This document shows positions 19,212 to 30,563 of a stretch of DNA of 48,196 nucleotides, in pieces; the first letter of the stretch is position 1, and each line of letters opens with the position of its first letter. Under the pieces are notes generated by a model. That model was not told the DNA's origin and ran no database searches. It worked only from the letters and a program-made list of their open reading frames with translations. Source of the DNA: Acidimicrobiaceae bacterium (GTDB lineage Bacteria; Actinomycetota; Acidimicrobiia; Acidimicrobiales; MedAcidi-G1); assembly GCA_002687745.1 (NCBI GenBank), contig NZBE01000033.1, positions 1 through 48,196 on the forward strand. The letters run 5' to 3'. The translations under genes were made by a program, and so were the position numbers.

Positions 19212-20357
19212 CTACAGAGCGGACCGTACCCTGTGGTGGTGGCGTCTCATGTGGACGCTCTCGACGAGCCCGAGCGCAATGAAGGTGGTCAGAAGTGAGG
19301 AACCTCCGTAGCTGACCAGGGGCAGGGGAATCCCGGTGATCGGCATGATCCCTGTTGACATGCCGACACTCTGAAAGACCTGGAACAGGAGCATCGAGAA
19401 GACGCCTGCAGCGAGCAGCATGCCGAACCTGTCATCGGCCAGCCGACCGATACGCCAGACCCGGGCCAACAGCAGGGCTATGAGGCCAAGGACCAGGGCA
19501 CTACCGACGAAGCCGGTCTCCTCGGCCACGACCGTGAAGATGAAGTCGGTCTGCTGCTCGGGCACGAGGTCTGAGATGTTCTGGGTTCCCTCGAACAGGC
19601 CCGTCCCGGTCAGGCCACCGTTGCCTATGGCCACCTGAGCCTGTTCGAGGTTGTAGCTGGCCGCTGTGTTTGCCTCGTCGTCGACGAACACCAGGAGGCG
19701 CTTCACCTGGTAGTCGGCCAGCAGGTCGGACTGGAGGACCATGACCATCCCTGTCACGAGCATCAAGCCGAGGATCAGCAGATGGCGCCCCCTGACGCCG
19801 GCGACGAGGACCATGCCGGCGGCGATGGCCCCGTAGACGAGGATGGTCCCGAGGTCGGGTTGCATGAGAATCGCACCGACCGGCACGCCGACCAGCAGAA
19901 CGGCCACACTGAGCCGGGCTGCACCGACGTCCTGTACGGCTCCCAGCCATGCAGCCAGAGCCACTATCACGGCGACCTTGCCGAACTCGGAAGGCTGGAA
20001 CTGGTAGCCGGCGAACTGGAACCAGGCACGCGCACCCTTCACCTCGGTTCCGACCACCAGTACGCCGGCGAGCAGGACCAGCAACCCCAGGTAGACCGGC
20101 AGGGCAAGGCGCTGTGCCCAGCGGTGGCCGATCCAGGACGTGACCAGCATGACGGCTGCGCCGATGCCGACGTAGCCCATCTGCCGGTTGAGGAAGTACA
20201 CGTCAGCCGGGCGCAGGTCCGTGGCCGGCCCCCTGGTCGCCGAGTAGACCATCACTATTCCAATACCGGCTATGGCGAGTGCCAGCAGTGGTAGAAGCAG
20301 GTCGATGTGCCGGAGGACAGTCGGCCTGTCGAAACGGGGCTTGCGGATGTCGACCAT
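19212..20357 (-). CDS. rodA: Rod-shape SEDS glycosyltransferase RodA
   Basis: A 381-residue polytopic membrane protein of the FtsW/RodA/SpoVE family. It has GKVAVIVALAAWL in the place of the conserved Glu/Lys region (QPSEFGK), FLQPDLGT-like LMQPDLGTILVY, and the C-terminal GIPLPLVSYGGSSLL motif. RodA polymerises lipid II glycan strands together with PBP2 in the elongasome. Its ATG overlaps the last base of the upstream mrdA stop. It belongs to the mreB-mreC-mreD-mrdA-rodA operon. Confidence 0.95.
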   Translation of the reverse strand: MVDIRKPRFDRPTVLRHIDLLLPLLALAIAGIGIVMVYSATRGPATDLRPADVYFLNRQMGYVGIGAAVMLVTSWIGHRWAQRLALPVYLGLLVLLAGVLVVGTEVKGARAWFQFAGYQFQPSEFGKVAVIVALAAWLGAVQDVGAARLSVAVLLVGVPVGAILMQPDLGTILVYGAIAAGMVLVAGVRGRHLLILGLMLVTGMVMVLQSDLLADYQVKRLLVFVDDEANTAASYNLEQAQVAIGNGGLTGTGLFEGTQNISDLVPEQQTDFIFTVVAEETGFVGSALVLGLIALLLARVWRIGRLADDRFGMLLAAGVFSMLLFQVFQSVGMSTGIMPITGIPLPLVSYGGSSLLTTFIALGLVESVHMRRHHHRVRSAL

Positions 20358-22606
20358 CAGCCGGCCTCGAGGTTCAAGATGAGCTCATCGACCAGGGGGC
20401 CGCACTCGACCTCCTCGCCACGCACCCGGACCACCCCGTCGGCGTCGAGGACAGGTCCACTCTCGGGATCGGCTGTCGGGTCGACTCCCTCGAGGCGCTC
20501 GAGGGTGTCGCCCGTGACCCACTCGTGCCATGAGACGCAGAGAGGAAGGGCAGCCGACCGTGCGTACCGGACTGCCGCAGTGGGGGCCTCGGCGACCGTT
20601 CCGGTCAGCACGGGTTCGAGTACCCGGGCGACGAGTGGTGCCGCAACCTGGCTGCCGAAGCCGGCTTCTTCCATGACGGCCACCATGACGTGTGAAGGCG
20701 CCCGGGCTGGCCCAAACGCGGCAAACAGAGAGGTGTCGGCCTTGCCCCGAACCTCGGCGGTTCCTGTCTTGGCGGCTACCGGATACTCCTCGAGCGGGAA
20801 GTAGACGCCGTTTGTGGCCTCTGAGTTGAAGGCCCAGTAGGCGGTTCCCTCCGGATCTGCGGTAACCCCCGAGAGACCCTCGAGGACCAGCTCACGGAAC
20901 TCCGGGTCAATCTCGACCTGCGAGACGGCCCGTGCGCCGATCGTGCGGACCGTCGCACCGTCCCTGTCCACCACACGACCAACAAGCGTGGGCGCCATGC
21001 GGGTACCACCGTTGGCAAAGGTGGCGTAGGCGTTGGCCAACTGGACCGGGGTGACGAGGACGTCGCCCTGTCCGATGGCGGTGTTCACGTTGTCTCCGGA
21101 ATACCACTCCCCGAAGGGGAACGCCACAGGATTCTCCTCGTGCCTCTGCTGCCGATTCGCCGGGGTCGGCATGAAGCCGGCCTGTTCGAACGGCAGGGGC
21201 ACACCGCTCTTGTGGCCGAGGCCGTACCTGGTGGCTGCATCCTGGATGGCCGTCTCTGTGTGCAGGGGATTGATGTAGACGGACTCACCGATCGTGTAGT
21301 AGTAGACGTCGCTGGAAACCGTGAAGCTCCTGGGAAGGTCGACGTTCTCGTAGGTCTTGTTGCCGGCATTCCTGAAGACACAACCGCTGGCCTCCTCTTC
21401 CTGATCCTCGGCATCGGCCCTGCAGCTCTGTAGAAAATAGAAGCCGGGATCTTCCCAGAGCTCATCTGCCTCCGGCACCCGCCCGACACCGAACACCTCT
21501 TCATGCCATGCCGCATGGGCTGTGAAGAGCTTGAAGGTTGATCCGGGTGCGTATTCACCCTGGATCGCCCGGTTGAACATCGGGAGGTCGTTGGCCGGGT
21601 CGTTCAACTCGGCCCACCGTGCGAGCGAGAACCCCCCGATGGACTCGTTCGGGTCATAGGACGGATAGGAGGCCATCGCCACGACGCTTCCGCTGATCGG
21701 GTCCATGATGACGACGGCGCCGCCTGGAACCTCGAAGTCGGGCGGTTCCTCCGTGGAGCCCTCCTCCTTTTCAGGAATCACAGCACGTGCCAGAGAGACG
21801 GATCGTTCCAGTTCGGCCTCAGCCAGCCACTGGACGTCGATGTCGAGCGTCAGGATCACGTCATCGCCGGGAACCGGCGACTCGAACAGGTCCTTGCGTT
21901 CGCGCACGATCTCACCGCGCCGGTTCACCTCGACCACGCGTCGGCCGGCGACACCGCGGAGATCATCCTCGAACATGAGCTCGATTCCGGCCTTTCCGAC
22001 CTCATCCCGGAGCCGGTACTCCTTGCCGGGCGGCGGGTTCCGTGAGGCCAACTCGGCGTCATTCACGGGGCCGACCCAACCCAGTACGTGGGATGCCAGG
22101 TCTCCGTAGAGATAGGACCTGACGGTGCTGTCAACGACCGTCACACCCGGGTACACGTCGCCACGTTCGCCGAAGAAGATCAGGAGGTCCTCGCTCACAT
22201 CCAGTGCTATGGGAATGTCGTCGTAGTAGCCGAAGGCCCGGTTGGCAAGCGACGCCTCGATGTCGCTGACCTTGATCAGCTGTCCGGAGCGGTTCACCTC
22301 GACGGCGATCCTGGTGAGCATCTTGCGACGCTCAGCGGCATCCAGGTCTGCCTCATCGAGTTCACGGGGGTTGATGGTGATCATCGTCGTGAGGCGGTTC
22401 CCGACGAGGGTCCGACCCGCTACGTCGAGGATCCGCCCTCTGGGGGCAGGCACGTCGATCACACGGGTGATGTTGCTCGCCGCCACTGCAACCGCCTGCT
22501 CGCTGATCATCACCTGCAGGTACCAGAGCCTCGCTCCGAGGGCACCGAACAGTGAGATGGCCACCACGGCCAGCACACGCATCCTGTATCGGGTGATCTC
22601 GTCCAT
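20357..22606 (-). CDS. mrdA: Penicillin-binding protein 2 (elongasome transpeptidase)
   Basis: One membrane segment lies at about 9-30, then a PBP dimer domain beginning IDVPAPRGRILDVAGRTLV. The transpeptidase domain has the active-site STFK at 356-359, SSD at 431-433 (SxD is usual for PBP2) and KTG at 613-615. The protein, 749 residues, is longer than the E. coli enzyme because of extra loops, including an acidic one near 385-410 that holds two Cys residues. It cross-links peptidoglycan made by RodA. Gene order with mreD upstream and rodA downstream is classical. Confidence 0.95.
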   Translation of the reverse strand: MDEITRYRMRVLAVVAISLFGALGARLWYLQVMISEQAVAVAASNITRVIDVPAPRGRILDVAGRTLVGNRLTTMITINPRELDEADLDAAERRKMLTRIAVEVNRSGQLIKVSDIEASLANRAFGYYDDIPIALDVSEDLLIFFGERGDVYPGVTVVDSTVRSYLYGDLASHVLGWVGPVNDAELASRNPPPGKEYRLRDEVGKAGIELMFEDDLRGVAGRRVVEVNRRGEIVRERKDLFESPVPGDDVILTLDIDVQWLAEAELERSVSLARAVIPEKEEGSTEEPPDFEVPGGAVVIMDPISGSVVAMASYPSYDPNESIGGFSLARWAELNDPANDLPMFNRAIQGEYAPGSTFKLFTAHAAWHEEVFGVGRVPEADELWEDPGFYFLQSCRADAEDQEEEASGCVFRNAGNKTYENVDLPRSFTVSSDVYYYTIGESVYINPLHTETAIQDAATRYGLGHKSGVPLPFEQAGFMPTPANRQQRHEENPVAFPFGEWYSGDNVNTAIGQGDVLVTPVQLANAYATFANGGTRMAPTLVGRVVDRDGATVRTIGARAVSQVEIDPEFRELVLEGLSGVTADPEGTAYWAFNSEATNGVYFPLEEYPVAAKTGTAEVRGKADTSLFAAFGPARAPSHVMVAVMEEAGFGSQVAAPLVARVLEPVLTGTVAEAPTAAVRYARSAALPLCVSWHEWVTGDTLERLEGVDPTADPESGPVLDADGVVRVRGEEVECGPLVDELILNLEAG

Positions 22607-22624
22607 GGCGTTCGTTGACGGTGG

Positions 22625-23143
22625 TCAGGAGCCGACGGCTCGAAGCTTGATGTCGGGCGGAAGGCCTCCGAGGACAGCCCACCGGACAGCACGGTTGACC
22701 GGGGCAGCTATGGACGTGGTCATCACCGCCGCTGTGATGATCCGTGTCAGGAAGGTGCCGGGGTCGTATGGCGACAGCCCGAACAAGAGCCCGACGGCAG
22801 CGACCGTGCAGATCCCTGCCGCTGCCGCCAACAGCAGCGCAACGGCGTCGGCAACGGGCGCAGATCGGACCATCCGCTGTTCGAGGCTGCTCACCGCCAC
22901 CGCAAGAGGTGGGAACACGAGCGCATGGAGGCCGAGCGGGACCGACACGAGGGAGTCCTGCAGGAGACCGGCAAAGAACGCTACGAGTGCACCCCTCTCG
23001 GGACCGCCGTGGAAGCCGGCGAGGATCGCGATGATCATCATCAACTCGACTGTGGCCCCCTGGATCCGGATCTCGGTGAGCAGGGTGGCCTGGGCGACGA
23101 GCGCTGTCAGCAGCACGGCTACCACCCGGAGTCTGCTGCTCAC
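22625..23143 (-). CDS. mreD: Rod shape-determining protein MreD
   Basis: A 172-residue, very hydrophobic protein with about five membrane segments, including an N-terminal VVAVLLTALVAQATLL. MreD is poorly conserved in sequence, so the call rests on size, hydrophobicity, the FFAGLLQDSL-type motif (commonly GLLxDxL), and position between mreC and mrdA. It overlaps mreC by four bases. Confidence 0.88.
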   Translation of the reverse strand: MSSRLRVVAVLLTALVAQATLLTEIRIQGATVELMMIIAILAGFHGGPERGALVAFFAGLLQDSLVSVPLGLHALVFPPLAVAVSSLEQRMVRSAPVADAVALLLAAAAGICTVAAVGLLFGLSPYDPGTFLTRIITAAVMTTSIAAPVNRAVRWAVLGGLPPDIKLRAVGS

Positions 23144-23979
23144 GGCCCACCTTCAGACTTCCGGGCTGGCAGGACCACCTTGAGGAAGCTCAGGTTCTCA
23201 AGGTCTGCTGCCAACCCGACGATGATGGACCGTCGGTAGTCGGCGTCTGGGTCAGGGTCGACCACGCGCCCGACCGGGATGTCGCTGGGGAACACGCTGC
23301 GCCCACCCGAGGTGACAAGGACCTCGTCGTTGTCGACCTGGGCGTCGAGGCGGACACCTGACTCGATCCTCAGGATTCCCTCTGTGCCGGTGCCCCTGGC
23401 GAGGCCTTCGTCCTGGGAGGTCACGAGACGGACACCGACCCTGAAGTCAGGGTGGGTGGCGAGTTGCACCAACGAACGTGACCGGTCGACCTGTTCGAGA
23501 CGACCGACCAGGCCGGCCCCGGACACCACCGCCATTCCCTCCTCCAGGCCGTCGTCCGTTCCCTTGTCGACCTCGATCATGTGGGCCGAGAAGTTTCCGG
23601 GAGGCTGGCCGAGGATGCGCACCACGACGGCATCGAAGTCGGAGTAGGCGATATCCACCTCGCTGAGGAGCCTGTTGAGCAGTTCGGTGTCTGCCTCGGA
23701 TGTGAGTGCGTTACCGCGCATCCGGGCCAGTTCAACCTCAAGGCGTTCGTTCTCCATCCGCAGGGCCTCGAAGCCGAACACTCCGTTCCACGCGGTCTGG
23801 ACAGGATCGGTCAGGCGGTCGCTGAGGCTGCGGACCGGTTCGATGATGTCTCTCACGCCCTGCTGGAAGGCATCGAGTGGCTGGAGTCCCCGGAACTGGA
23901 GCGTCAGGAGGGTTAGCGCTGCCACAAGGAGGATGAGGAGCGTGGGGCGGGGCCTGTCGGCGGGCCGCTTGGCCGCCAT
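23140..23979 (-). CDS. mreC: Rod shape-determining protein MreC
   Basis: A 279-residue bitopic protein. A single N-terminal membrane helix (LLILLVAALTLLTLQF) precedes a coiled-coil stretch around 75-100 (ENERLEVELARMRGN). The beta-rich periplasmic domain contains DKGTDDGLEEGMAVVSGAGLVGRL and VLVTSGGRSVFPSDIPVGRV, which are diagnostic. MreC links MreB filaments to PBP2. It lies 4 bp after mreB and overlaps mreD. Confidence 0.95.
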   Translation of the reverse strand: MAAKRPADRPRPTLLILLVAALTLLTLQFRGLQPLDAFQQGVRDIIEPVRSLSDRLTDPVQTAWNGVFGFEALRMENERLEVELARMRGNALTSEADTELLNRLLSEVDIAYSDFDAVVVRILGQPPGNFSAHMIEVDKGTDDGLEEGMAVVSGAGLVGRLEQVDRSRSLVQLATHPDFRVGVRLVTSQDEGLARGTGTEGILRIESGVRLDAQVDNDEVLVTSGGRSVFPSDIPVGRVVDPDPDADYRRSIIVGLAADLENLSFLKVVLPARKSEGGP

Positions 23980-23982
23980 GTG

Positions 23983-25035
23983 TTACCGGCTGCCGTCGCC
24001 GAAGATGACGCTGCCGAACATGTCGAACTCCTCGAGAGCCCTGCCGGCTCCGAGCACCACTGCCAGCAGGGGATCTGGCGCCAGCCTGACCGGCATGCCG
24101 GTTTCGGCCTGGATGAGTTCAGGCAGGCCGACCAGGAGTGCGCCTCCGCCGGCGAGGGTTATGCCATGTTCCATGATGTCGGCCGCCAGTTCGGGTGGTG
24201 TCCGGTCGAGGGTTACCTTCACTGCGTCGACGATGGAGGCGACAGGTTCCTCGAGGGCCTCGCGCACCTCGGTCGTCGAGACTGCAACGAGGCGCGGCAG
24301 GCCGGTCATGAGATCACGGCCTCGCACCTCGGCCCTGTGGTCACGAGTGAGGGGCACAGCTGATCCGAGGGCGATCTTGATCTCCTCGGCTGCGCGCACA
24401 CCGATGCTCAGGCCGTGCTCCTTCTTCATGAATTGCCCGATTGCCTCGTCGAGTTCGTCGCCACCGATCCGCGAGGACTGGCTGGCCACCACTCCACCGA
24501 GGGAGATGACGGCAACCTCGGTGGTTCCTCCGCCGATGTCTACGATCATCGAGCCGCTGGGAGCGGCGATGTCGAGTCCTGCGCCGATTGCAGCTGCGAC
24601 GGGTTCCTCGATCACGTAGGTGGGTGAACGGGCTCCGGCATACTCGGCTGCCTCCTGCACGGCACGTCGTTCGACGCCGGTGACTCCTGAAGGCACACAG
24701 ATGACCATGCGGGGCTTGGACCAGCGGCGGCTGTGGACCTGCTGGATGAAGTAGCGGAGCATCTTCTCGCAGACCTCGAAGTCGGCGATAACACCTTCCT
24801 TGAGCGGCCTTGAGGCCTGGATATGTCCCGGTGTGCGCCCGATCATCCGTCTGGCCTCGGAGCCCACTGCCAGGGGGGTTCCGTCCAATACGTTGACTGC
24901 AACCACAGAGGGTTCGTCGAGGACAATGCCCTCACCGCGCACGTAGACGAGCGTGTTGGCGGTACCGAGGTCGACGGCGATGTCACGCCCACCGAAGATG
25001 GGGTTCCTCGCTATCCGTGCTGCGCTTGCGACCAT
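23983..25035 (-). CDS. mreB: Rod shape-determining actin homologue MreB
   Basis: MreB forms membrane-bound filaments that guide lateral wall growth. Motifs are the phosphate-1 loop IAVDLGTANTLVYVRGEGIV, the VCVPSGVTGVERRAVQEA segment, the phosphate-2 loop MIVDIGGGTTEVAVISLGG, and ITLAGGGALLVGLPELI. I prefer ATG 25035 (350 residues); an upstream in-frame TTG at 25056 would add 7 residues. It heads the elongasome operon. The 222 bp up to ndk hold no other gene that I can support and probably contain its promoter. Confidence 0.96.
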   Translation of the reverse strand: MVASAARIARNPIFGGRDIAVDLGTANTLVYVRGEGIVLDEPSVVAVNVLDGTPLAVGSEARRMIGRTPGHIQASRPLKEGVIADFEVCEKMLRYFIQQVHSRRWSKPRMVICVPSGVTGVERRAVQEAAEYAGARSPTYVIEEPVAAAIGAGLDIAAPSGSMIVDIGGGTTEVAVISLGGVVASQSSRIGGDELDEAIGQFMKKEHGLSIGVRAAEEIKIALGSAVPLTRDHRAEVRGRDLMTGLPRLVAVSTTEVREALEEPVASIVDAVKVTLDRTPPELAADIMEHGITLAGGGALLVGLPELIQAETGMPVRLAPDPLLAVVLGAGRALEEFDMFGSVIFGDGSR

Positions 25036-25257
25036 CGCCTGATTCCGTTCGACCAAATGTTCCAGATGGCTACCTCACCGTAGGCCCCCACCAACCGCTC
25101 AGGGTGGGACGCACGCTGTAGTCCACGGGATGGCATCAGCCACATGCCCGACGCGCCATATTTCCGACGGAACCGTAACGCGTTCCTGCCAAATTTGCCA
25201 CTTTGGGCGCATGGTCGGCCACGTAGGGTGGACCCGGTTGTCGCATGCCCTCAGGTT

Positions 25258-25677
25258 TCAGCCTCTGGGGTCCAGATCCGGAAAGAACATGCCGATCTCC
25301 CTGCCGGCCGACTCGACGGCATCAGAGCCGTGGACGAGGTTCTCGGTCACAGCCAGACCGAAGTCGCCACGGATGGTTCCCGGCGCCGCCTTGGTCGGGT
25401 CGGTGGCCCCCATGAGGGTGCGGACCACGCCGACGGTTCCCTCCGGGCCACCCACGACGAGCAACATGACCGGCGAGCGCGACATGAACGCAACCAGGTC
25501 ACCGAAAAACGGCTTCTCGGTGTGCTCTGAGTAGTGGCGACCAAGGAGCTCCCTGTCGAGCAGGCGCAGATCACTTGCCAGGACGGCCAGACCCTTGCGC
25601 TCGAAACGGCTGATGATCTCGCCTACGAGGCCTCTCTCGACGGCATCGGGCTTGCAGATGACAAGTGTCTTTTCCAT
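25258..25677 (-). CDS. ndk: Nucleoside diphosphate kinase
   Basis: A 139-residue enzyme passing the gamma-phosphate between nucleoside triphosphates and diphosphates. It has KTLVICKPDAVERGLVGEII at the start and the phosphorylated His116 in TENLVHGSDA. ATG 25677 is backed by a TAGCCT box 6 nt upstream. It follows folC in the same direction with 22 bp between, the usual actinobacterial folC-ndk-mreB order. Confidence 0.96.
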   Translation of the reverse strand: MEKTLVICKPDAVERGLVGEIISRFERKGLAVLASDLRLLDRELLGRHYSEHTEKPFFGDLVAFMSRSPVMLLVVGGPEGTVGVVRTLMGATDPTKAAPGTIRGDFGLAVTENLVHGSDAVESAGREIGMFFPDLDPRG

Positions 25678-25683
25678 GTCCGC

Positions 25684-25689
25684 AGGCTA
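25684..25689 (-). promoter_or_regulatory. Predicted leaderless -10 box for ndk
   Basis: On the minus strand TAGCCT ends 6 nt before the ndk ATG. The matching -35 would lie within the 3' end of folC; I see no strong hexamer there. Confidence 0.4.
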
Positions 25690-25699
25690 GGCCCCACAG

Positions 25700-27016
25700 T
25701 CAGCCTTCGAACTCCCCACCGTCGGATCGAGCCAGCCCCTCGACAGCACCCCTGGCGCCGGGGAGCACGTAGAAGGAACCTGTCACGACCACCAGGTCAT
25801 CCTCGTCGGCCAGAGCCACCGCACGCCTGACCGCCTCGGTGACATCCGGTGCCGTCTCGACCTCGAGACCCTGCTTGCGACAGGCCAGCTCCAACTCCTC
25901 GGCCGGAACCGCCCGCGGGGATGGCGCCGTGAAGACAAGCACCAGATCCGGGGCGAGGCGGGCCAGTTCGGCTACGACCAGACTGGGGGCCCTCGGTCCG
26001 AGCATTCCGAGAACCAGGATTCTGCGTGCACCGGGAAACACGTCGGGGACGGTCTCTACGAGCGAGCGTGCAGCCTCCGGGTTGTGTGCTGCATCGAGAA
26101 CCACGAGAGGACGGTTGGACACCACCTCGAGCCTTCCCGGGAACGTCAGGTCGGCGAAGGCCTCTGACACCACGTCGTCACCCAGCTCCGTACCCAACAT
26201 CGCCTCGACGGCGGTGACAGCCACAGCGGCGTTGTCAGCCTGGTGCGCGCCGTGCAGGGACATGTAGACCTCGTCGTGACGCCCGAACGGACCGAACAGG
26301 TCGAGCACCTGGCCTCCGACAGCCGGGCTGGACGACGACACCCCGAAGTCGGCGCCACGAACAAGCAGAGGGTCAGGCCCCTCGGCTACAAAGATGTCGA
26401 GCAGGTCAACCGAGGTGTCCCCTAGCACGAGCGGGCGACCGCTCTCGATGATTCCGGCCTTTTCCCCGGCGATGGCCCTGCGCCACTCACCCGCACCGTC
26501 GGTGTGGTCGAACCCGATGTTGGTGATCACCGACACAGCCGACTCGATCACGTTTGTTGCATCGAAGCGGCCCAACAACCCGACCTCGACCACGGCCGCG
26601 TCCACGGCCTCATTGCTGAACCACAGGAAGGCCCCCGCTGTAAGCAACTCGAAATAGGAGGGACGGTCGTCGAGGGTTGCGGCGTAGCGGGCCAGGTCGG
26701 CGACCAGGTCGGCGAACTCCTCTTCGCTGATCAACTCACCGGAAATCTTGATCCGTTCCCGGATGGTGTCGACGTGGGGGCTCGTGTAGGACCCCACGCG
26801 GAGGCCTGTCGCCGTGAGGAGGGCACCTGCCATGGCCACAACCGAACCCTTGCCGTTGGTGCCGGTTACATGAATCGCGGCAAGGTCGGCCTGCGGGTCG
26901 CCCATCGATCCGACGAGGCCACGGATGGCTTCGAGGCTCAGACCGTGGATTCGGCCGGCTGTGGCCTCAAGGTTCACATGCCCGTCGAGAAAACTGAGGG
27001 CGTCGCGGAACTCCAC
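25700..27016 (-). CDS. folC: Bifunctional folylpolyglutamate synthase/dihydrofolate synthase
   Basis: FolC adds glutamate to dihydropteroate and to folates. The 438-residue Mur-ligase-type protein has the P-loop VTGTNGKGS at 51-58, then SYTSPHVDTIRERIKISG, GRFDATNVI and NIGFDHTDGAG in the central domain, and VVLDAAHNPEAARSLVE in the C-terminal domain. The start is GTG 27014-27016, 15 bp after the clpX stop, so it is cotranscribed with clpX. valS, often found between clpX and folC, is absent. Confidence 0.95.
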   Translation of the reverse strand: MEFRDALSFLDGHVNLEATAGRIHGLSLEAIRGLVGSMGDPQADLAAIHVTGTNGKGSVVAMAGALLTATGLRVGSYTSPHVDTIRERIKISGELISEEEFADLVADLARYAATLDDRPSYFELLTAGAFLWFSNEAVDAAVVEVGLLGRFDATNVIESAVSVITNIGFDHTDGAGEWRRAIAGEKAGIIESGRPLVLGDTSVDLLDIFVAEGPDPLLVRGADFGVSSSSPAVGGQVLDLFGPFGRHDEVYMSLHGAHQADNAAVAVTAVEAMLGTELGDDVVSEAFADLTFPGRLEVVSNRPLVVLDAAHNPEAARSLVETVPDVFPGARRILVLGMLGPRAPSLVVAELARLAPDLVLVFTAPSPRAVPAEELELACRKQGLEVETAPDVTEAVRRAVALADEDDLVVVTGSFYVLPGARGAVEGLARSDGGEFEG

Positions 27017-27031
27017 GATCGCCGGGCTCAG

Positions 27032-28294
<1,263 letters not shown>

Positions 28295-28361
28295 GTCGCC
28301 ACCCCCTGTCCTGTATCTGTAGCTGCGTGGACCACCCAGTTCAGCACGAATCCGACCGTGA

Positions 28362-29009
28362 TCAGGTGACCACCGTTATCGCACCGCTGTTGTCGGCAAG
28401 GTCGCGTGAGTCGATCACGTCGTCGATTATCCCGTATTCCAGGGCCTCGTGGGCAGTCATTACGAAGTCACGGTCGGTGTCGGCGTGGATCTTCTCGACG
28501 TCCTGACCGGTGTGGCTTGCCAGGATCTCCTCGAGTTGCGCCTTGAGGCGCTGGATTTCGCGTGAGGCCAGCTCAATGTCGGACACCTGGCCCTGGGCTC
28601 CGGCATAGGGCTGGTGGATCAGGACCCTCGAGTGGGGCAGCGCAAGGCGCTTGCCGGGTGCGCCTGCCGCCAGAAGCACAGCTGCGGCCGAGGCCGCCTG
28701 CCCGAAGCAGATCGTCGTGATATCGGGCTTGATGTACTGCATGGTGTCGTAGATGGCGAACAGAGCGTTGATGTCGCCACCTGGCGAGTTGATGTAGAGG
28801 CTTATATCGCGGTCCGGGTTCTCGGACTCGAGGTGCAACAGTTGCGCACAGGCCAGGTTGGCGATGGTGTCGTCGATCGGCGTACCGATGAAGATGATGT
28901 TCTCCTTGAGGAGACGCGAGTAGAGGTCAAAGGCCCTCTCGCCGCGGCTGGTCTGTTCAACGACTGTTGGAACCAGGTAGTTGTGGACGTTCAGGTCCGC
29001 CAGGGACAT
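28362..29009 (-). CDS. clpP: ATP-dependent Clp protease proteolytic subunit
   Basis: A 215-residue serine protease subunit with nucleophile Ser107 in GQAASAAA and catalytic His132 in SRVLIHQP. The [19 protein letters not shown] and [12 protein letters not shown] segments match the family. Its ATG shares one base with the tig stop (TGATG), so the two are translationally coupled. Only one clpP is present here, although Actinobacteria usually carry clpP1-clpP2 in tandem; a second copy may lie elsewhere. Confidence 0.96.
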   Translation of the reverse strand: MSLADLNVHNYLVPTVVEQTSRGERAFDLYSRLLKENIIFIGTPIDDTIANLACAQLLHLESENPDRDISLYINSPGGDINALFAIYDTMQYIKPDITTICFGQAASAAAVLLAAGAPGKRLALPHSRVLIHQPYAGAQGQVSDIELASREIQRLKAQLEEILASHTGQDVEKIHADTDRDFVMTAHEALEYGIIDDVIDSRDLADNSGAITVVT

Positions 29010-30478
29010 CAGGAGCTCTCCTCTTCGGCTGTCTCCGCCGCTTCGCCGTCGGTATCGGTGCCGACAGGCGCTTCAGTCTCACCCATCTCGGCCTCTCCGT
29101 CGTGGACCGCCTCAGCGACGACCTCTTCTGATTCAGGTGCCGGTTCGGGTTCCGGTTCGGATTCCGGCTCGGGGGTTTCCAGGATCGACCGGTCAACCTC
29201 GTTTCCGTCCTCGTCGACGATCTCGACCCTTTCGAGCAGCCAGTCAAGAGCCGCCTTCTTGCGCAGATCGGCCCTTACCTCGAGCACCCTGCCTGAGCCG
29301 GTGAGCATCTCGACAACCGTGGACACATCGGACTCGGCCTGGTCTGCCAACGCCTGCAGGTAGCTGTCGAGGTCTTCCTGGTCTGCGTCGAGACCTTCGG
29401 CCTCTGCGACGGCCCGCAGCCCCAGGTCGACCCGGGCTGACACCTCGGCGGATTCCCTGTACTCGTCACGGAGCGCTGAGATGTCGGTACCGACCGCCTC
29501 GAGGTACTGCTCGAACTCGAGGCCCTGGGAGTGGAGCCGCATGGCCATGTCACGTATTCGACCGTCGATCTCGGCCTCTACGAGCGACTCGGGAATGTCG
29601 ACCTCGACGAGGTCGGCCACCGCCTGTGCGGTTCGGTCTCTTACGAGCATTCCGGCCTGGCTCCTCTTCATGGCGTCAATGCGCCCGCGCAGGTCGGCGA
29701 GCAGTTCGTCGGCCGTGTCGAACTCGGAGGCAGTTGCGGCGAAAGCATCGTCGACCTCGGGGAGGACCTTCTCCTGGACCTCTTTCACCTCGATCCGGAA
29801 GTTGAGGAGGCCTTCGCCGTCGGGGTGATCGGCGTCGAACTCGACGACGTCGCCGGTGCTGGATCCACGGAGGTTGTCGTCGATCTCGGGTACGACGGCG
29901 CCGGCACCCACCTCGTAGAGGTAGTCGGTGGTAGTGAGCCCGTCCACGGCCTCGCCGTTGTGGGTTCCGTCGATGTCGATGGTGACCTGGTCTCCGTCGA
30001 CCGCCGGCCGTTCCACGGTCTCGAGCGTGGCCTGCTGCTCTCGGAGCATCTCCAACTGGCTGTCGACATCTTCGTCTGTGACACCAGGTGCCGGTATCTC
30101 GACCCGCAGCGAGCCGTGGCCAGCCAGCGCTGGCCGGGGCCGTACGGGGACAACTGCGTCAAACGTCAGGTCGCCTTCTTCGGCTCCTCCGGTGATCTGG
30201 ATCTCGGGCGAGTCGATTGCATCGACCTCGAGTTCAGCGAGTGCCCTGCCGTAGTAGTCCGGAAGGGCTGACTGCAGGGCCTCCTGACGACCGGCTCCGC
30301 TGCCGATACGGGCCTCGAGGATCTTGCGTGGTGCCTTTCCCGGACGGAACCCCGGCAGCCTGACCTCCCTGGCTAGACGCTTGAAGGCCGCCTCGACGGC
30401 TGTGTCGAACTCGGCGGCGTCGACGGCCACGGTCAGCTTGACCCGATCACCGTCCAGTGTCTCTATTGTCGTCTCCAC
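29009..30478 (-). CDS. tig: Trigger factor
   Basis: A ribosome-bound chaperone. The N-terminal domain contains [28 protein letters not shown] with the ribosome-binding FRxGKxP signature. A divergent PPIase-like domain lies at about 155-240 and the C-terminal arms run to about 430. The last 60 residues are a Glu/Pro-rich acidic tail, including alternating [14 protein letters not shown], common in actinobacterial trigger factors. The start is GTG 30478. A TACACT hexamer lies 9 nt upstream. It heads tig-clpP-clpX-folC-ndk. Confidence 0.95.
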   Translation of the reverse strand: METTIETLDGDRVKLTVAVDAAEFDTAVEAAFKRLAREVRLPGFRPGKAPRKILEARIGSGAGRQEALQSALPDYYGRALAELEVDAIDSPEIQITGGAEEGDLTFDAVVPVRPRPALAGHGSLRVEIPAPGVTDEDVDSQLEMLREQQATLETVERPAVDGDQVTIDIDGTHNGEAVDGLTTTDYLYEVGAGAVVPEIDDNLRGSSTGDVVEFDADHPDGEGLLNFRIEVKEVQEKVLPEVDDAFAATASEFDTADELLADLRGRIDAMKRSQAGMLVRDRTAQAVADLVEVDIPESLVEAEIDGRIRDMAMRLHSQGLEFEQYLEAVGTDISALRDEYRESAEVSARVDLGLRAVAEAEGLDADQEDLDSYLQALADQAESDVSTVVEMLTGSGRVLEVRADLRKKAALDWLLERVEIVDEDGNEVDRSILETPEPESEPEPEPAPESEEVVAEAVHDGEAEMGETEAPVGTDTDGEAAETAEEESS

Positions 30479-30563
30479 AGTTCCCGGAGTGTACCGGCGC
30501 CCCGGTCACGCCCAGCCGCAGATTCGCACGCCAGACGCCGTGCAGCCGCGAAAGGGTGCCGGC

